Assembly (NCBI RefSeq): GCF_030272615.1
Contig: NC_081407.1
Location: forward strand, 379,090,179-379,154,178
DNA length: 64,000 bases
Direction of reading: 5' to 3'
DNA from: Cryptomeria japonica
Lineage: Eukaryota > Streptophyta > Pinopsida > Cupressales > Cupressaceae
Each line of letters opens with the position of its first letter. The stretch's first letter is position 1. Under the pieces are notes generated by a model, which was given only the letters and a program-made list of their open reading frames with translations, was not told the origin of the DNA and did no database searches. The position numbers were made by a program, and so were the translations under genes. Positions 13,050 to 25,394 of this stretch are shown here, one piece after another.

Positions 13050-14420
13050 ATTACTCTTTTAGTAGTATTTGTGCATTTTTTTCTAAGAGAAGCATACCTA
13101 GATAGGAGATTGGTAAACCAAATACTTTAAAGTTGAAGATGTGTTGTATGTTTATAGTTTATTCCATGATCCTTCAAGAACAAAATTGTTGATTTGTTTA
13201 GATTAATATTTTCACAAGTTACTCTTTCATATCTATCTAGCACTCTCTTGATAACTCTAGCCTTTATTTTTATGGTTTCCATAAATAAGAGTGTATCATC
13301 AATAAATTGGAGATAAGTAACAATAAATCCAAATTTGAATAGATTTTCAACCTCTTAATATTCTTGCAAACCACTTAATTCCCCAAGGCTCATTCTAACA
13401 CCTAAAAGTTGCAATAAGAAAGAGAAAACGAGATAGTGAGTCTCATTGCCTAGAATTCCCATTTTCATATTGAATAAATCCACATGTCTCATTGATGAGG
13501 ATGGAATAATATGCCAGAAAAATACAACTCAAAACCCACCTACTCTAATCCCCATAAAACTTGATTTTATTTATCGTTTGGAGTAAGAATATACCCATGA
13601 CATTTTTGTATGCCTTATTCATATCGATTTTAAGAAGCATCATGTCTTTCAAGTGTTTTGTTTGATAGAATTCTCTATTTCATGGACAATGATAATTCCA
13701 TCAAGCATATGTATTATTTTAAGTAACCCACTCAATTTCTCAAACATACTTCTAACTAAATAGATCAAAGTATTATAGATTTATAAATTTATAGTGATGA
13801 GTGTCAAAAAATTAAAATCTCATCCCTTAATAATGATTTTTTGAGAGTGACACTCCATAATTTTATAGACATCAAATCGCACAATGTCCTAGAACTTCTA
13901 ATAATTTTTTTCTTGGAAACTAATTAGTCCTCAAGTCTTCATAGACCCAAGTGGGAAGATAGCAACCTTGATTTCCTCCATAGTGAAGGTTTTCTTTAAC
14001 TCATCATTTTTATTTCACTTGATTGTTTATGGTATATTATAAAGAAAGAGGTTTCAGGATCTTGTTTTTTCTTTAGTTCATTTCCCAACAACTTCTTAAT
14101 GTAGTACACTCCTTCACTGCACTTGGTTGCAATTTCAATCACCTCACTTATAAAGAGAAGAACTATTCTCTCAAATTTTTCACTTAACTTTTGATGTTTG
14201 TGAAGAGGTGAAAGGTTTTGGTGTTTGTATCACCCTCCTTTGGCAATTCCACCCTAGACTTTTGTATCCAATATATCTCTTCCGTATTGATAATGGTGTT
14301 CATACCATTAAGCTATTCTCCTTACATCTATTTTATTTTCTAAGCCCAGACAACATTTTCTTCTAATTTTTCTCAAGTTTCCTTTACACCTTCTACTCTC
14401 AAAAATGTCAAGTAATACAA
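13050..14420 (-). pseudogene. LINE (non-LTR retrotransposon) ORF2 relic, reverse transcriptase region
   Basis: Reading the minus strand across several frames gives plant LINE ORF2 landmarks in the right order. Near 14220-14290: EEIYWIQKSRVELPKEGDTN and NTKTFH, the linker between endonuclease and RT. Near 13930-13980: EEIKVAIFPLGSMKT. Near 13610-13635: LKIDMNKAYK. Near 13430: DSLSRFLFLL. Near 13285-13310: the catalytic box QFIDDTLLF. Near 13060-13120: GLPISYLGMLL. No endonuclease domain was identified upstream. Many stops and frameshifts show an old copy. The call is firm from motif order; the ends are uncertain. Confidence 0.85.
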
Positions 14421-16347
14421 ATTTATTACAAAGTGTCACCTTGTGTTTAATATCTACTAACATCCTTTAAACAATGTTTATAGCACCCTTTAAATTTTGG
14501 CCTTCCACCATTCTTTTGACATTGAAGAAAACTCTAGATGTTTAAGCCAAAAAAATTGAATCTTTGAGTAACCTCTTAACATAGCTTCTTTTCTATTTTT
14601 TAATCAAATTAACTAGTGGTTCGAACTATCATAGTGAATCACCCTAGTAAAATTTTACTCTAAATCCAAAAATACCATCCTAGTGGATGTAAGCTTTGTC
14701 CATCCCCATGTTGCTTTACACAAATCACCCATCTTTATGTTTCTTATGCATTAATGACTGATGAGAGAAAAGTGCCCTAAAGGCATTCAAGCCTAATGGA
14801 AAAATAATATTACCTCCTATTTTATCCCATAAGTCTAAATTAGTATTGAAATATATTTTAATGATCCCATTTTCATTTGATATTTTGGATTCTAAAATCA
14901 TCAAAATTGTACTAATACTTTTACTCACTTTCCATGTTCAAACTATATATACTTGAAATCATTAATCTTGACATTCACCTAAACTCTAACAATTAAAATA
15001 TTTTAATATAATATATATTAAATAAATAAATTATACAAAATTTATAAAACATAATTCAAATTATTTCAATCTTCAATGAACAATTCATACATTAATTATA
15101 ACATAATGAACCATTGTATACAAAATTTAAATATAATTTTTAAATTTTAAATATTTAGAAAACCTTAAAATTTATATACATTAACAACATAGCCAAGAAT
15201 TTAGAAGAATTTACACCGAACAACTTAAAACTATATAATTTTAAAAAATTTAAAATAATAATAAAAAAGACTCGTTCAAAATCAATTGACAGATTGATCA
15301 AAATAGGACAATGGATTGTTACAGTACATTCACCTGAGTAGTTCCAAACCACTTTGGAGGCTATATTATAATAGCGAAAATGAATTTTGGGTTTCCTTCA
15401 TGATTTATAGGGGATTTTGATGGGAATCAAGAGCCCTTTAACCAGAAGTATATATCAATTTAAAGGATTTTATGGCATTGGAGGTGAACTTTGGATGAAA
15501 GATTTTTTTATATTTCAACCAGTAAGCCCAAAAGAAAGTCCTAAGTAATATTGCATGGAGAAGGTCCTTTTTCACTGATGATTTTCTGGTAGCTTTTTTC
15601 TCTGTATCTTACCTTATTTAAAGGAAGAAAGCTTTTTTGTGCAAGCTTCCCATGATATTATTCATGAAATGCCCCATTATTGTCTAAGTATACTACACTT
15701 CCATCATACCAATATCACGTGGATCATCACAACACTTATCGCATGGCATGTCAAAATCTGTATTCCTTAAAAATCTTTGAAATGGATTACAGGCCACAGT
15801 ATATCTGAGTCCTGTGCAAAAGTAGCACTTTTATAAAATTTAAATTTCTATGGGCAAATAAATTAGTTTATCTGCTAAATAGAGTCGATAAAGAAAAAAA
15901 CTTTAGGAAAAATCATACAGAAAAAACAGCACAGTGATGAGGGGTTGAGTTTAAAGAGCACTTAAAACATCATTTTTTAATTCCCCGCCCTAATCTTATC
16001 AAGCTTGCGATTGTCAGGCAGCATAAGTCTTGAATTTTGGTAACTGTCGCTTCTACCCAACTAAGAATCGACATCCCCTTTGATAGCTAGAGAAATATCA
16101 TCATTGCACATCATGACGTCCTCCTTTGACAAGCTGGGCAAATCAAACCTGATTTGCAATTCATTGATTGTCACTCTCCATAACATCCCATGGCCTTCGA
16201 ACCCTCAACATGTTGTCTCTCGAAGGCTGTGTGGAAAGGAATATAAAGGAGTCCTTAAAAAGCCAGTCCATGGTATTTAGCATCTTCCTCATACTTGTCA
16301 GGGTGTATAAGCCCTGCATCATGAAAAAAAAACCCTTAGAGACAACA
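14421..16347. other. Intergenic, possible further LINE decay, no gene recognised
   Basis: Scattered minus-strand open frames (for example 14725-14928) may be more of the LINE, but I see no endonuclease motif. Position 15000-15250 is very AT-rich. From 15930 to 16340 base composition becomes more balanced. Confidence 0.4.
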
Positions 16348-16700
16348 CACCCAAGGGCAACATGCTCGCTACCCTAGCTTTTTTCTCCACTTCCTTGCCT
16401 ACGTTGCATACATTAACTGCGTTGTCTTTGCTCTCCTTCACAAACAGAGCATTTACAGGGCGCTGGGTTTACCTTTTAAATGGCTTGGTTAGTTGGACAA
16501 TAGGCGGGAGATACAGATGTCAAATATGACTATGACTTCTGGGTGGGCGGAAGACAGATTTTTGAAAAACAAGTTTATACTTAACCGCGATAGTGATAAC
16601 CGTTAGGGAGATGCCAGAAAACGGAAACGGAATTGAAAACGGAAATAGAACTTTTTGACCGAAAGTCGGAGCTTCGAGTGTGTCCGTTAAGCCTGGCCCC
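16348..16700 (-). repeat. Right arm of the long-range inverted repeat
   Basis: Reverse complement of 8715-9077, with the CpG sites better kept. On the minus strand a frame runs through the arm and past it (VNALFVKESKDNAVNV, ARVASMLPLGVLSL) to about 16270. The left copy of that frame has an in-frame stop. Confidence 0.85.
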
Positions 16701-17039
16701 AGGGCCTCAACTAAAGACTCTAAATCACATACTAGAAAACCACCAATAGCAACAAGGGCCAAAGATAGATTAGCCCAAGCTACGGAGAAAGCAGCGGGAG
16801 AAAGGGGAAGCTCATGCCAAGTAAATCGAAAACCCATGCAGGACCCCCATCCAAAAACAGACCCTCCACACACGCGCTCGCCACATAGTCAGAAGGTAGA
16901 GACACGCTCCTCTCTACCAACCCAGGATAACCCATTTACTCCATTGTCCTTCTTTGATCCATCTTCACTATTCTCATCGTCCCTTGCAGTCGAAACCCCT
17001 ATTCCCGCTCACTCGCACATTCTGGCTCTATTGAGGTGA
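16520..17039. other. Overlapping open frames on both strands, unidentified
   Basis: A 119-codon plus-strand frame (16680-17039) overlaps a 117-codon minus-strand frame (16520-16873) in locally less AT-rich DNA. The plus frame is rich in Pro, Ser and Thr, and the minus frame is hydrophobic. Neither shows a domain I recognise. They straddle the outer edge of the inverted repeat. One could be the remnant of a gene whose promoter is the repeated segment, but nothing here decides it. Confidence 0.25.
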
Positions 17040-19037
17040 CTTGTTATTCTTTACCAGTATTTGTACATATTTCATATTATACTTATCCTTTTGTAAGTTA
17101 TCTTAGTAAAATATTTCTGAGAGTATCATATTTTTTAAATAATGTTGGTTTTTGATAAATTGGTCTCAAAGTCATATTAAATATGTGTTCATTCGATAAT
17201 TTTAGTTGAAAAATTTATGATCAAAAACTAATTTAGCTAGAATCAATCTAGATAGACTGTATATTTGACCAAAACAGAATTATTTATTAAAACAAAAAAC
17301 GTTGTATAAATAAGTTGGCATGAAATGTAGTTCACAACTTTTAAAATTTCACCAAGAAACTAAGAGCTAGTTAGTGTAACCCGAATTTTAAAGCCAAATA
17401 AATATGCACATTACTTCTAGGTGTTATATCAATTTTTCTAATAGTAAGATTCAATGTTTGTATCTTTGACATTTTACTTCTAGTTATTTGAAATAATCCT
17501 TAATGTATGTTAACGCTTGATCCATTATCATGTATAAATTATTTAATGATCAAAATAACACAATTCACCATAATATATAAAGCTAATGTTTCAAGAAATA
17601 CCTTCCAAGTTAAACTTATTTATCATTGAACAATATATTATACTATTTTTGTGGCTAATAAAATCTATTAAAATGTTATTAATTAAAAACTGATATTAAA
17701 TGTAACTTGCACTTTAAATATAGCCTTTTGTATTATCTCTCTCTATAATGTTGATGTATAAAATGTGTCCATATTAGTAGGAATTGTTCACTTATAAGGA
17801 CTTGAATTGGCATCATTCTTATAGTAAGCACCTCTTATTACTCTAAACCCAAGCCTAATGGACATGATTATATATGTGCCACAAGATACTAGCACTTACA
17901 TTCTAATGCTATCAAGCAAACAAGTTACTTTTTATATTTTATTCCTACCATTATATTTTGAAAAAATGGTTATACATTACATTCTATTTTTTAGGTTCAA
18001 ATGAACTAAAACCTCATGATTAACTTTTATATCTTTTATTTTGGTTTTTGTCTAGTTCTAATTTTTGCAGTGGTTGTTAGTCTTAACATTGGGTTTTCTC
18101 ACACCTCATGAGACCCCTTTCGTCTACCTTTTGGCTATTATGTAAGGGTTCATGCCCTCTCTTGCTTTATCTAATCAAAACTTTAATAGTTATCTCTAGA
18201 GTTAATTCAATTAAGAATCTTAGATAGAACCACCAGTCTCCTTCAACTAATATTCAAGAGTAAAAAAAAAAATCTCATACAATTATCAGAAGATGACAAG
18301 TATCATCTACATCTACTTTTATTATAATAAACTCATTTACGTAGTTTCCAATGCAACTTTTTGCAGATAAAATTTCAATCTAGGCTTTTAATTACTATTT
18401 TCATAGTATATGCTTTACAAAAGTAATTATAACCTAATAAATTCACAACTTTATGGTGTACATGTGTAAGCTTCACATTCATGTACGTTACTACATCTAG
18501 CAATTTTTTCATGTTGTAACAATATTGTATTTTCTCACCTATAATCTCTTTTCTTAACATAATCTTTCTACTTTCTACACTATGTACCTTTAACATGAGA
18601 CCAACAATGCATTTATGATATAAGTTCACCAACTTCTTGTTTCAATGTTTAGAAACAAAATGAATGAATATGCAAAAAAAATACTCTTCACAATCTCATT
18701 TTGTACAAACAAGAGGAATTATCATTTTCAAAATTGAAATCATTACATATATTTCCTTCATTTATAACCAAATATGCAATGCAAACATTTTTCAAATATT
18801 ATAAACAATATAATACATATTTCAAAATTATATAACAACATTATATCGTCAATAAAAAAATATAACTCCTTAATCTATTAACTTACCTATACTATACTAT
18901 TGGTATAACCTTTGCAACAATTACTACTAAATTGAGAACAAATAAAACATCACATACTTATATCTCAACATGTTAACTTGCATATCCATTTCTATCATAA
19001 CAAGTACTACTAGTTATAATTAAGTTAACGTGTAAGC
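17040..19037. other. Intergenic, AT-rich, no gene recognised
   Basis: This is the downstream flank of the receptor-kinase pseudogene. There are no repeats or domains of note, only short open frames. Confidence 0.5.
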
Positions 19038-20090
19038 TTAAATAACATGCCTCTGCATTTTAGAATGCATTGATCCATTAACATTTTTCTTACTGGTAAC
19101 GTTACCCTCGCTGTAGCTGCTTGTGTCACTTGGGTGTTCTGGCCTAAACGTTGAGCTCGAAATCTGCGGAGTTTGAGGCTCTATATTCCCTTCCAGCATC
19201 TGCACCACTTGCCCCATGCTAGGCCTCACTTCCTCGTCCTCTTGAATGCATAGCAACGCTACAACACATACTCTTCTCACCTCTTCCATGTTTGCCTCCG
19301 CTGCAACACCCTCCTCCACAATATTCATCGTGCTCCCCTGCTGAATTTGAGTTGCAGCCCATGAAGGAAAGTAAAAGTTACTTGAAGCTTGGACATTTAA
19401 GTTTACATTTCTTTGTCCCGAAATGATTTCCAAAAGCGTCATACCAAAACTGTAGACGTCAACCTTAGATGAGTTGGGAAGACCAAAGATCCACTCTGGA
19501 GCCAAGTACCCTCTGGTTCCTCGTGTGGTGGTCAGCTCGCGGCTAAAATCTATACCCACAAGCTTTACCAGGCCGAAATCCGCTAACTTGGGGGACAAAT
19601 TACTGTCCAGCAGAATGTTTTCGGGCTTGACATCGCCGTGAATGATGCAATCTCTGCATTCTTCGTGGAGATAAAGTAACCCTCTTGCAGAACCTAACGC
19701 GATCTCCAATCGGATCTTCCAGTCGAGTACCCTCCGTTTACTTTTGGACGGACTTGTGAACAGAAAGGAATTCAGAGAGCCGTGGGGCATGTAATCATAA
19801 ACCAATAACCGTCGCGACCCTTCTGCAAAAAACCCTCGTAGCCTGACTAAATTCACATGTTGTATGCTTCCAGGGGAACTGATTTTCGCTCTGAATTGCT
19901 TCTCATCTTGTCTCGAACCCTCCATTTTCTTTAGGGCCACAAGCGTACCATCTGCTAGAGATCCTTTAAACACGGAGCCGAATCCTCCCCTCCCTAACTT
20001 AGACCTGAAATTCCTCGTTTCAATTTTCAACTCCTTGTAACTAAACATTGTGAGAAAAGGGTCTGAGAAATCTGCAGGCTTGTCCATCAA
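19038..20090 (-). pseudogene. Kinase-domain open frame of the receptor-kinase pseudogene
   Basis: A 350-codon uninterrupted frame covering the whole cytoplasmic kinase. The glycine loop is at residues 33-43, the VALKK lysine at about 54-55, Lys in place of the alpha-C Glu at 69, then HGDVKPENILLD, LADFGLVKL, GYLAPEWIF, and a Ser/Thr-rich tail. The catalytic loop has HGD instead of HRD, as is usual for this non-RD subgroup. The apparent start is only the first codon after the TGA that ends the membrane segment, so it is not a true initiation site. It may have survived because it lacks CGA or CAG codons that mutate easily, or because it was under selection until recently; the sequence alone does not decide. 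Confidence 0.9.
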
Positions 20091-20904
20091 CCGCAGCTGA
20101 TGCCTCCGTCAAATTAAAATTGAGCAGATACCTAAAGGAAAGGTGAGTGCACCTACAATTCCAAACACTATGCCCACTGTCCTTGTTCTTTTGCGTTTCG
20201 TAGAAAGATGAGAGGCACCTACCCGAATAAAGACGTTTGAATTGCTTTTTGATGGAGTAGAGTTGCGTATGTTTAGCAAATCTCCGGACCAGATTTGGCA
20301 GGGTCCTGAAGGTGGATTGAAACTAAACGCGGTGCACGAACAGTTACGGAGGCGGCCATTCTCGCAATCTTTCTTTGTGGACGCAGGGTATGAAGAAGCG
20401 AAATCATCAGGCAAAGTGACACCAAGGTCGATGAATCCGTCAGTGCTACCATTTATTGCATCGCATCTTAATGGACTCTTCCGAACACAGCCACTGGATG
20501 CCCAATCTTGCGAGAGCTGGGAACAATTTTCTGTGGGTTTGAAGGCTTTCCCTCAACTGCAGAGTTGAAAATTTCTGGAATCGCAGGTTCCGTATGCACC
20601 ACAGGGACCATACACGGCGCATGCGTCTCCGGGCCTAGACCAGATCATGCTCTATTTAATGCCGTCGAATGCAGACACTTGAACATGTCCTAACTTATTC
20701 ACGACGAGACGTGTGAGTGCATTAAACGGAGGAATCAAATTATAACTTCCAAACAAACCTGAGGTATTACTTTCAACGCTGATATTGACCAGACGTTTGT
20801 CTGCCATTTCTGGTACTCCACTGTAAGTTTTGCCCTCCCAAGTTCCGGTCTCCCAGTACTATACGGAATTGTTCAATGTCAGCACTTAACTTTTGCATGT
20901 ATAC

Positions 20905-21660
20905 CTGCGGGGTGGCGGGAGACACTATCTTCTTTCTCCTCATTACCCCGCATCATCATTTTCAAACTCATTCAACCAGCCACCTTTCTTCATTTCTACT
21001 TACCTCGCAAGATCCTCTTTTCATCCTTCTGCATGATGTTGGATAGCGGGATGCATGCTACCTTCTTTCTGTCTTGCCTTGCAAGGTCATTGCACATTCA
21101 TCCTGAATGGTGTGGGATAGAGGATGCTCCTCTCGCTTCGCTTTTAGTTTTCTCGCACGGTCCTTAGTTTTCCTTCTTACCCACTACGGGATAGCAGGTT
21201 GCCTCTCCTACCTTTTTCTTTGTATCCCCGCGATCTCATCTTGCTTCGGTTTTACTCCTCGTGGGATGGCGGGATGGCGGGATGCCACGTCTTTTTCCTT
21301 CAAACTTACCCCGCAAGACCTTTTCTTTCCAGTTGTCACGGCTACGAGATAGCGGGGGTCGCTATACCCTGCTTGCAGTTATCCTGCATGGTCGTTCGAT
21401 CTCGACTTTCCGTAACGCGGGATGGTGAGAAGCCTTTAACTCCCGTCTTCTTGTTATCTCGCACGCCTGCATTTTTACTGTCTTTGACTCTACGGGATAG
21501 CGGGGGGACGCTATCTGCTTTGCTTTGAGGTTACCCCATAGGGTTTCATTTCTCTCGTCTATCAAATTGTGGGATAGCAGGACACTTTTGTCCTCTTTAA
21601 TATTCTTATCCCGTAGGATCACTTTGCGGCCATCCAACATGTCGCGGGGTAGCGGGATAT
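20905..21660. repeat. Degenerate minisatellite, about 75-bp unit, inside the receptor-kinase pseudogene
   Basis: GGGATAGCGGG-like cores recur near 20909, 21042, 21113, 21187, 21263, 21345, 21418, 21492, 21570 and 21643. Spacing is about 71-80 bp, with one double-length gap at the start. About 30-40 bp after each core comes a pyrimidine stretch and a near-complementary TTACCCCGCA-like block, so each unit has internal inverted symmetry. The unit near 21263 has an extra GGGATGGC triplication. The array sits between the first 30 codons of the B-lectin domain and the S-locus glycoprotein region, replacing the rest of the lectin domain. It is more GC-rich than its surroundings. Confidence 0.85.
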
Positions 21661-21949
21661 CAGCACATGCCCAACAGGTCCTAACCGAGCACAACACAGC
21701 TTGAGCAAACCACTAAGCTGCCAACACATGTACATATGCGAACACCTGGACAGATGGGGACCACTCAAATTCAAATGTGTCGTTATTTAAAACAATTGTC
21801 TGATTTCCAGTAAGCGAGGCGCCCAACAGAAGAGTATCTCCGGCCTCGACTGCAGCACCATATCTCTGCAACTGAGTAAACACTGTAAGTGCAAAAAAAA
21901 TGCTAAAACATAATTTTGCCCTGTTTTCCATCGCTAAATTGTTAGCCAA

Positions 21950-22780
21950 CGTCCCTTATGCGTTAATATATTTTCAAGAGAACTTCTAGGGTCGATAAAT
22001 GTCAAGTGAAGTCGTTAGAGTTTGGCTCTCTTGTGTTGTCAAAAGGTTCACGGACAAGTCCAATCAATTTGGCGTATTTGTAAAGTTAATGGTGTTGAAA
22101 AAAAATTACAATTATTGTCTGATTAACTCAATAAGTGCCGCACCTCTTGCGTCGACTGCGGCACCTCTACTCTCTGAATTAAGACAATAACTGCCAAAAA
22201 CAGGATTTGTAAAAAATTCCCCATTGCTGAAGTCCCTTGAAAGAGCCCCGTTACCTCCAAGAGGCCATTACATTCAAGAGCCGCCTACCTGTACTGAAGC
22301 CAAAAAAAAATCAAAGTTGCGGGTCATGTTTTCTCTCTTGCGTTGCGTGTCAAAGGGTTCACACACACTATCAGTCAATTTTTGATGCATGTGGGAAGTT
22401 AGAAAAAAATAGTAAAAGTTGACAAAATGATTTATTGATAAAAGACACATATTTTTTCTGCTATTTTGAAGAATTGGAGATATAATCTTCACATGGATAT
22501 TATCCACACACACAAATCATATAATTTTTAATTGTATTATTTTTATTTTATTTTGAGTAAAAGATTTTTAATATTTAATATTTCACTTTAAAGGCTATGG
22601 AATCAAATCTATTGCTTTGGTTAAGTTTTTTTTTTTTTTTAATGTATTTTAGTTTTAAAAAAAGTTGTTTTTAGAATATATTAAAATTATATAATTACAT
22701 ATAATCACTAAGTATTACATTGTCTTCTATTAATGGAATTCAAAATGCTATTCTTTTGTATAATCTGAGAGTTGGTGTTG
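21950..22780. other. Upstream flank of the receptor-kinase pseudogene, no gene recognised
   Basis: This would hold the promoter of the minus-strand receptor kinase. No convincing TATA box could be tied to the start. The rest is AT-rich and featureless. Confidence 0.45.
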
Positions 22781-22804
22781 TTTGGAATGATCTAGAATTC
22801 AACA

Positions 22805-23200
22805 AGTAAAAGTTATCTTTGAGGGGGCATCTAAAGGCAATATAGGATTTGGTGGTGCATGTTGTGTGGCGAGGGATCACAATGGCACTAAGCTCAGCCA
22901 ATATTAGAATTTTTGGTATTAATAACAAACAATGATGTTGAATTTTGAACTGCTTTACTATGTTCAGAATGTGACCTTGAATTGAAAGTCAAACCTCTTC
23001 ATTTGGAAGGCAACTCCCTCAACACAGTTAATGTGATTTGTCAAAATATGACTCTCAATTGGAAACTTAGAATCTGTCTTTAAAAGCCTATTTGGGACTT
23101 GATCTGAAAACTCAATGATTTTAAAATTTTGCATGTTTTTCGAGAGTGGAATGAGTTGGCGGATGATCTAGCCAAATTGGCGATAGCGCAGTCTACTAAT
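22805..23200 (+). pseudogene. RNase H-like (reverse-transcriptase-associated) domain relic
   Basis: Plus-strand frames read FEGASKGNIGFGGACC, VARDHNGTKLS, FGINNKQ, then LHLEGNSLNTVNVI, NWKL and finally HVFREWNELADDLAKLAIAQ. These are the successive blocks of the plant RNase H domain (RVT_3 type) found in LINE-like elements and RNase H-like genes. The first catalytic Asp of FDGAS is Glu. Stops and frame changes separate the blocks. The neighbouring LINE relic is on the other strand and 8 kb away, so the two are probably unrelated. Confidence 0.75.
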
Positions 23201-23747
23201 GCCTTGTCATTATACGTGGGTAGTGATTTGGCATCATTTTATAGGAGGATGACATAACCTTTCGTCAAGGGGGTTAAGGTGATGTAATGGGAGAGCTTGG
23301 GTGATGGGGGTGGATGTGCACATCTTTTGTTTTGTGTGTGTGATGAGTCCCATGGTGATGTTTGGACTGCACAACTTATCGTATTACACAATTAGTTTTG
23401 TGTTGACCCCTCGTTTTTGGACTTAGATAATGCATGACCTTGTTTATGTAAGGATTCCTTGAGATTTCTAATGGTTCGAGTCTTACGTGAGAGGTCCATG
23501 TTGGCTAATTCTTTGACCAACATGGTGATGAGTGATTTAAATTGATTAATAGATCAAATGGTGGTAATTATGATATTATGCCTCGTAATCTAGAGCATTT
23601 ATGACAATGTTTGAAGTTATAGGGATGCTCAGATATTTCCTATAAGATTGCAAATTTTAGAGAAGTATTTGAAAGGATGGGTAGGACAAATTGTAACCTC
23701 TCTTTTATGATATTCGACGACAAGAAGTGAGTCACAATTATTAGAGT

Positions 23748-24206
23748 TTGATAGGAAGAAGAAGAGACAAATATATTTCTTGGGGGAGGTGTCAGACAAA
23801 AGACTTGTGTATTTTTAAGACAAATCACGACCTCATTATTCACGTTGTCAAGGTTGCTCTCACAGATGAATTTATGAATACTAATCATTGTCACAAGGTA
23901 ATTAACAAGGATATTTCTTGCATGTTCCTAGCCACTTTGTTGGATGCTAGAGAAACTAAGGCCATGACGAAGTTAATGTGCAAGAAGTTGATTTGGAACT
24001 ACTACCTTGGTGAGCTAGAAGGCGCATTGGAGAATGTCAACCCGAACTTGGGGGTTCTTCTCCCAAAAGGCTTATGTATTGAGGCATTGAGGAAGGGAAG
24101 TTGTAAAGTATCCTCTGATTCATTCTTGGGGACCTTCTCTTCTTCGCAAGAGGAAGATAGTAGTGGATCAAAGCATCCTTTTCTTGAAAAAAAATGTCAG
24201 ACCTAG
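23748..24206 (+). other. Hypothetical open frame, 152 codons
   Basis: A plus-strand frame downstream of the RNase H relic. It contains TKAMTKLMCKKLIWNYYLG and a Ser-rich C-terminal part, and no domain I recognise. Flanking frames are closed and there is no clear promoter. It could be a further piece of the element that contributed the RNase H domain, or a chance frame. Confidence 0.25.
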
Positions 24207-24976
24207 TTTTGGAGAGTGGTGTTGGCTGGTTACATAAATACTTTCAGGATGAGGGCTTAGCAGGTGGCGATGCTATAGAAAAATAGTTTAGCATGGATAT
24301 CAAAGAGGAAAAATATAACTTCGGAAACATGGTTGGGGTCGTGGCAGATGTGGATGTTCATGTTGAATGTGACCTAGACATTCCAATGAAAGCTTGGATG
24401 ACGACAAAGAAGGGTGGGCAATCCAGCAAGTGATCTTGAATGCCACATTTCTTTTGGCGACTTAGTCAAGTATATATATGCTAATATCATTCTTACTTTG
24501 ATGTGGTTTGTTTTTACTACTACTCTATCTCTTTTTTGCTCATGGAGAATTTTTGTGGGTTTCCCGTGCTCCCTATTTATGAGTTGGCAATTTTATTCAA
24601 ATTTGTATGTGGGTGGGTAGCTTACTAGCATAGGTTGGAAGTGTAGATGAATTCATGAACATATATAATTTCCTTTTATTTCTAATACAATGGGTGCTAT
24701 TCTTACATTGCTATTAATTGATTAAAAAAAGATCAATTAATAAAAGATTACATTGTAATTTATATGTACTATAATTAATTTCATGCATATTATGGCCCAG
24801 CCTTAAACAGCACACACTAAGCTGGTTTGACTGCTTTGGTGGCAGTTGTGGGCCCGTTTCTATCGTCACCATCCGTTTCGGTTGCCAGCTCCAACGTCTC
24901 TTCAAACGGCAGTTGCCGTTTATTTTGAATTCAATGAGTTCCCGCGCGACGTCAGGTGGATGCGTGTGATCGCATA

Positions 24977-25031
24977 AAACAGGACAATGAGACCTTCAAA
25001 ACAGGACAATGAGACCTTCAAAACAGGACAT
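24977..25031. repeat. 22-bp direct tandem repeat, about 2.5 copies
   Basis: ACAGGACAATGAGACCTTC plus AAA is repeated twice and begun a third time, running straight into the PPR relic. Confidence 0.85.
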
Positions 25032-25390
25032 GGGCATTCATCAAATTGTGATGGAAATTCTTGAGTTCTTGCATTCCAAATGTGGAAGCATAGACCAGAC
25101 ACGTGAACTGTTTGAGCGATGCCTCAAAAAACTGTGGTTTCGTGGAACGCTTGATTGCAGGATATGCACAAAATGCACTTGTCAAAAGAATTTAGAAACG
25201 TTCAAAACTAGTGCGATTCGCAGGTATAGAGCCAAAGCCCACAAACTTTGCCAACATCCTCCCAGCCGGTGCGAAAATGGTAGCTTTGTAACAGGGTATA
25301 GACATCGAATAGAACAATCAAGGAATTTTGTAAGATATCCCTGCAACTGCCCTGTCAGGCGTGTATGTGAAGAAGTAAACCTAAACATTT
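25015..25390 (+). pseudogene. PPR (pentatricopeptide repeat) gene fragment A
   Basis: The plus strand reads GIHQIVMEILEFLHSKCGSI and DQTRELFERC, then in another frame GYAQNALVKRI, a stop, and GIEPKPTNFANILPAGAKM. These are the alternating helices of plant organelle PPR repeats (usual forms: MYAKCGSID, ARELFD, IAGYAQNG, GVKP, FASILPACAKMG). Only about two repeats remain, broken by stops and at least one frameshift. Intact family members bind organellar RNA. It is a diverged inverted duplicate of 63250-63960. Confidence 0.85.
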
Positions 25391-25394
25391 AAAT

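Larger units (their letters stand above)
19038..21949 (-). pseudogene. G-type lectin S-receptor-like Ser/Thr kinase pseudogene
   Basis: Minus-strand order: a signal peptide and the start of a B-lectin domain (21949-21713, CFSIFFALTVF, then GDTLLLGASLTGNQTIV); a minisatellite insertion (20905-21660); an S-locus glycoprotein region (about 20880-20600, YWETGTWEGKTYSGVPEM and a YGPCGAYGTCD EGF-like motif); a PAN region (20414-20200, CSCTAFSF); a transmembrane segment (about 20170-20110, VGIVFGIVGALTFPLGI); and the kinase (20090-19038). The kinase has GRGGFGSVFKG, the lysine in VALKK, HGDVKPEN in the catalytic loop, DFG and APEW. In-frame stops lie before YWETG, before SMIWSRPGD, after CDSRNFQLCS and just after the membrane segment. 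The alpha-C glutamate expected in the RAE motif is Lys (RAK). The intact family senses extracellular ligands at the plasma membrane; this copy cannot. Confidence 0.93.

Noticed and set aside
21107-21697. Overlapping open frames of 80-110 codons on both strands
   Set aside because: They lie inside the 75-bp minisatellite and reflect its stop-poor GC-rich composition.
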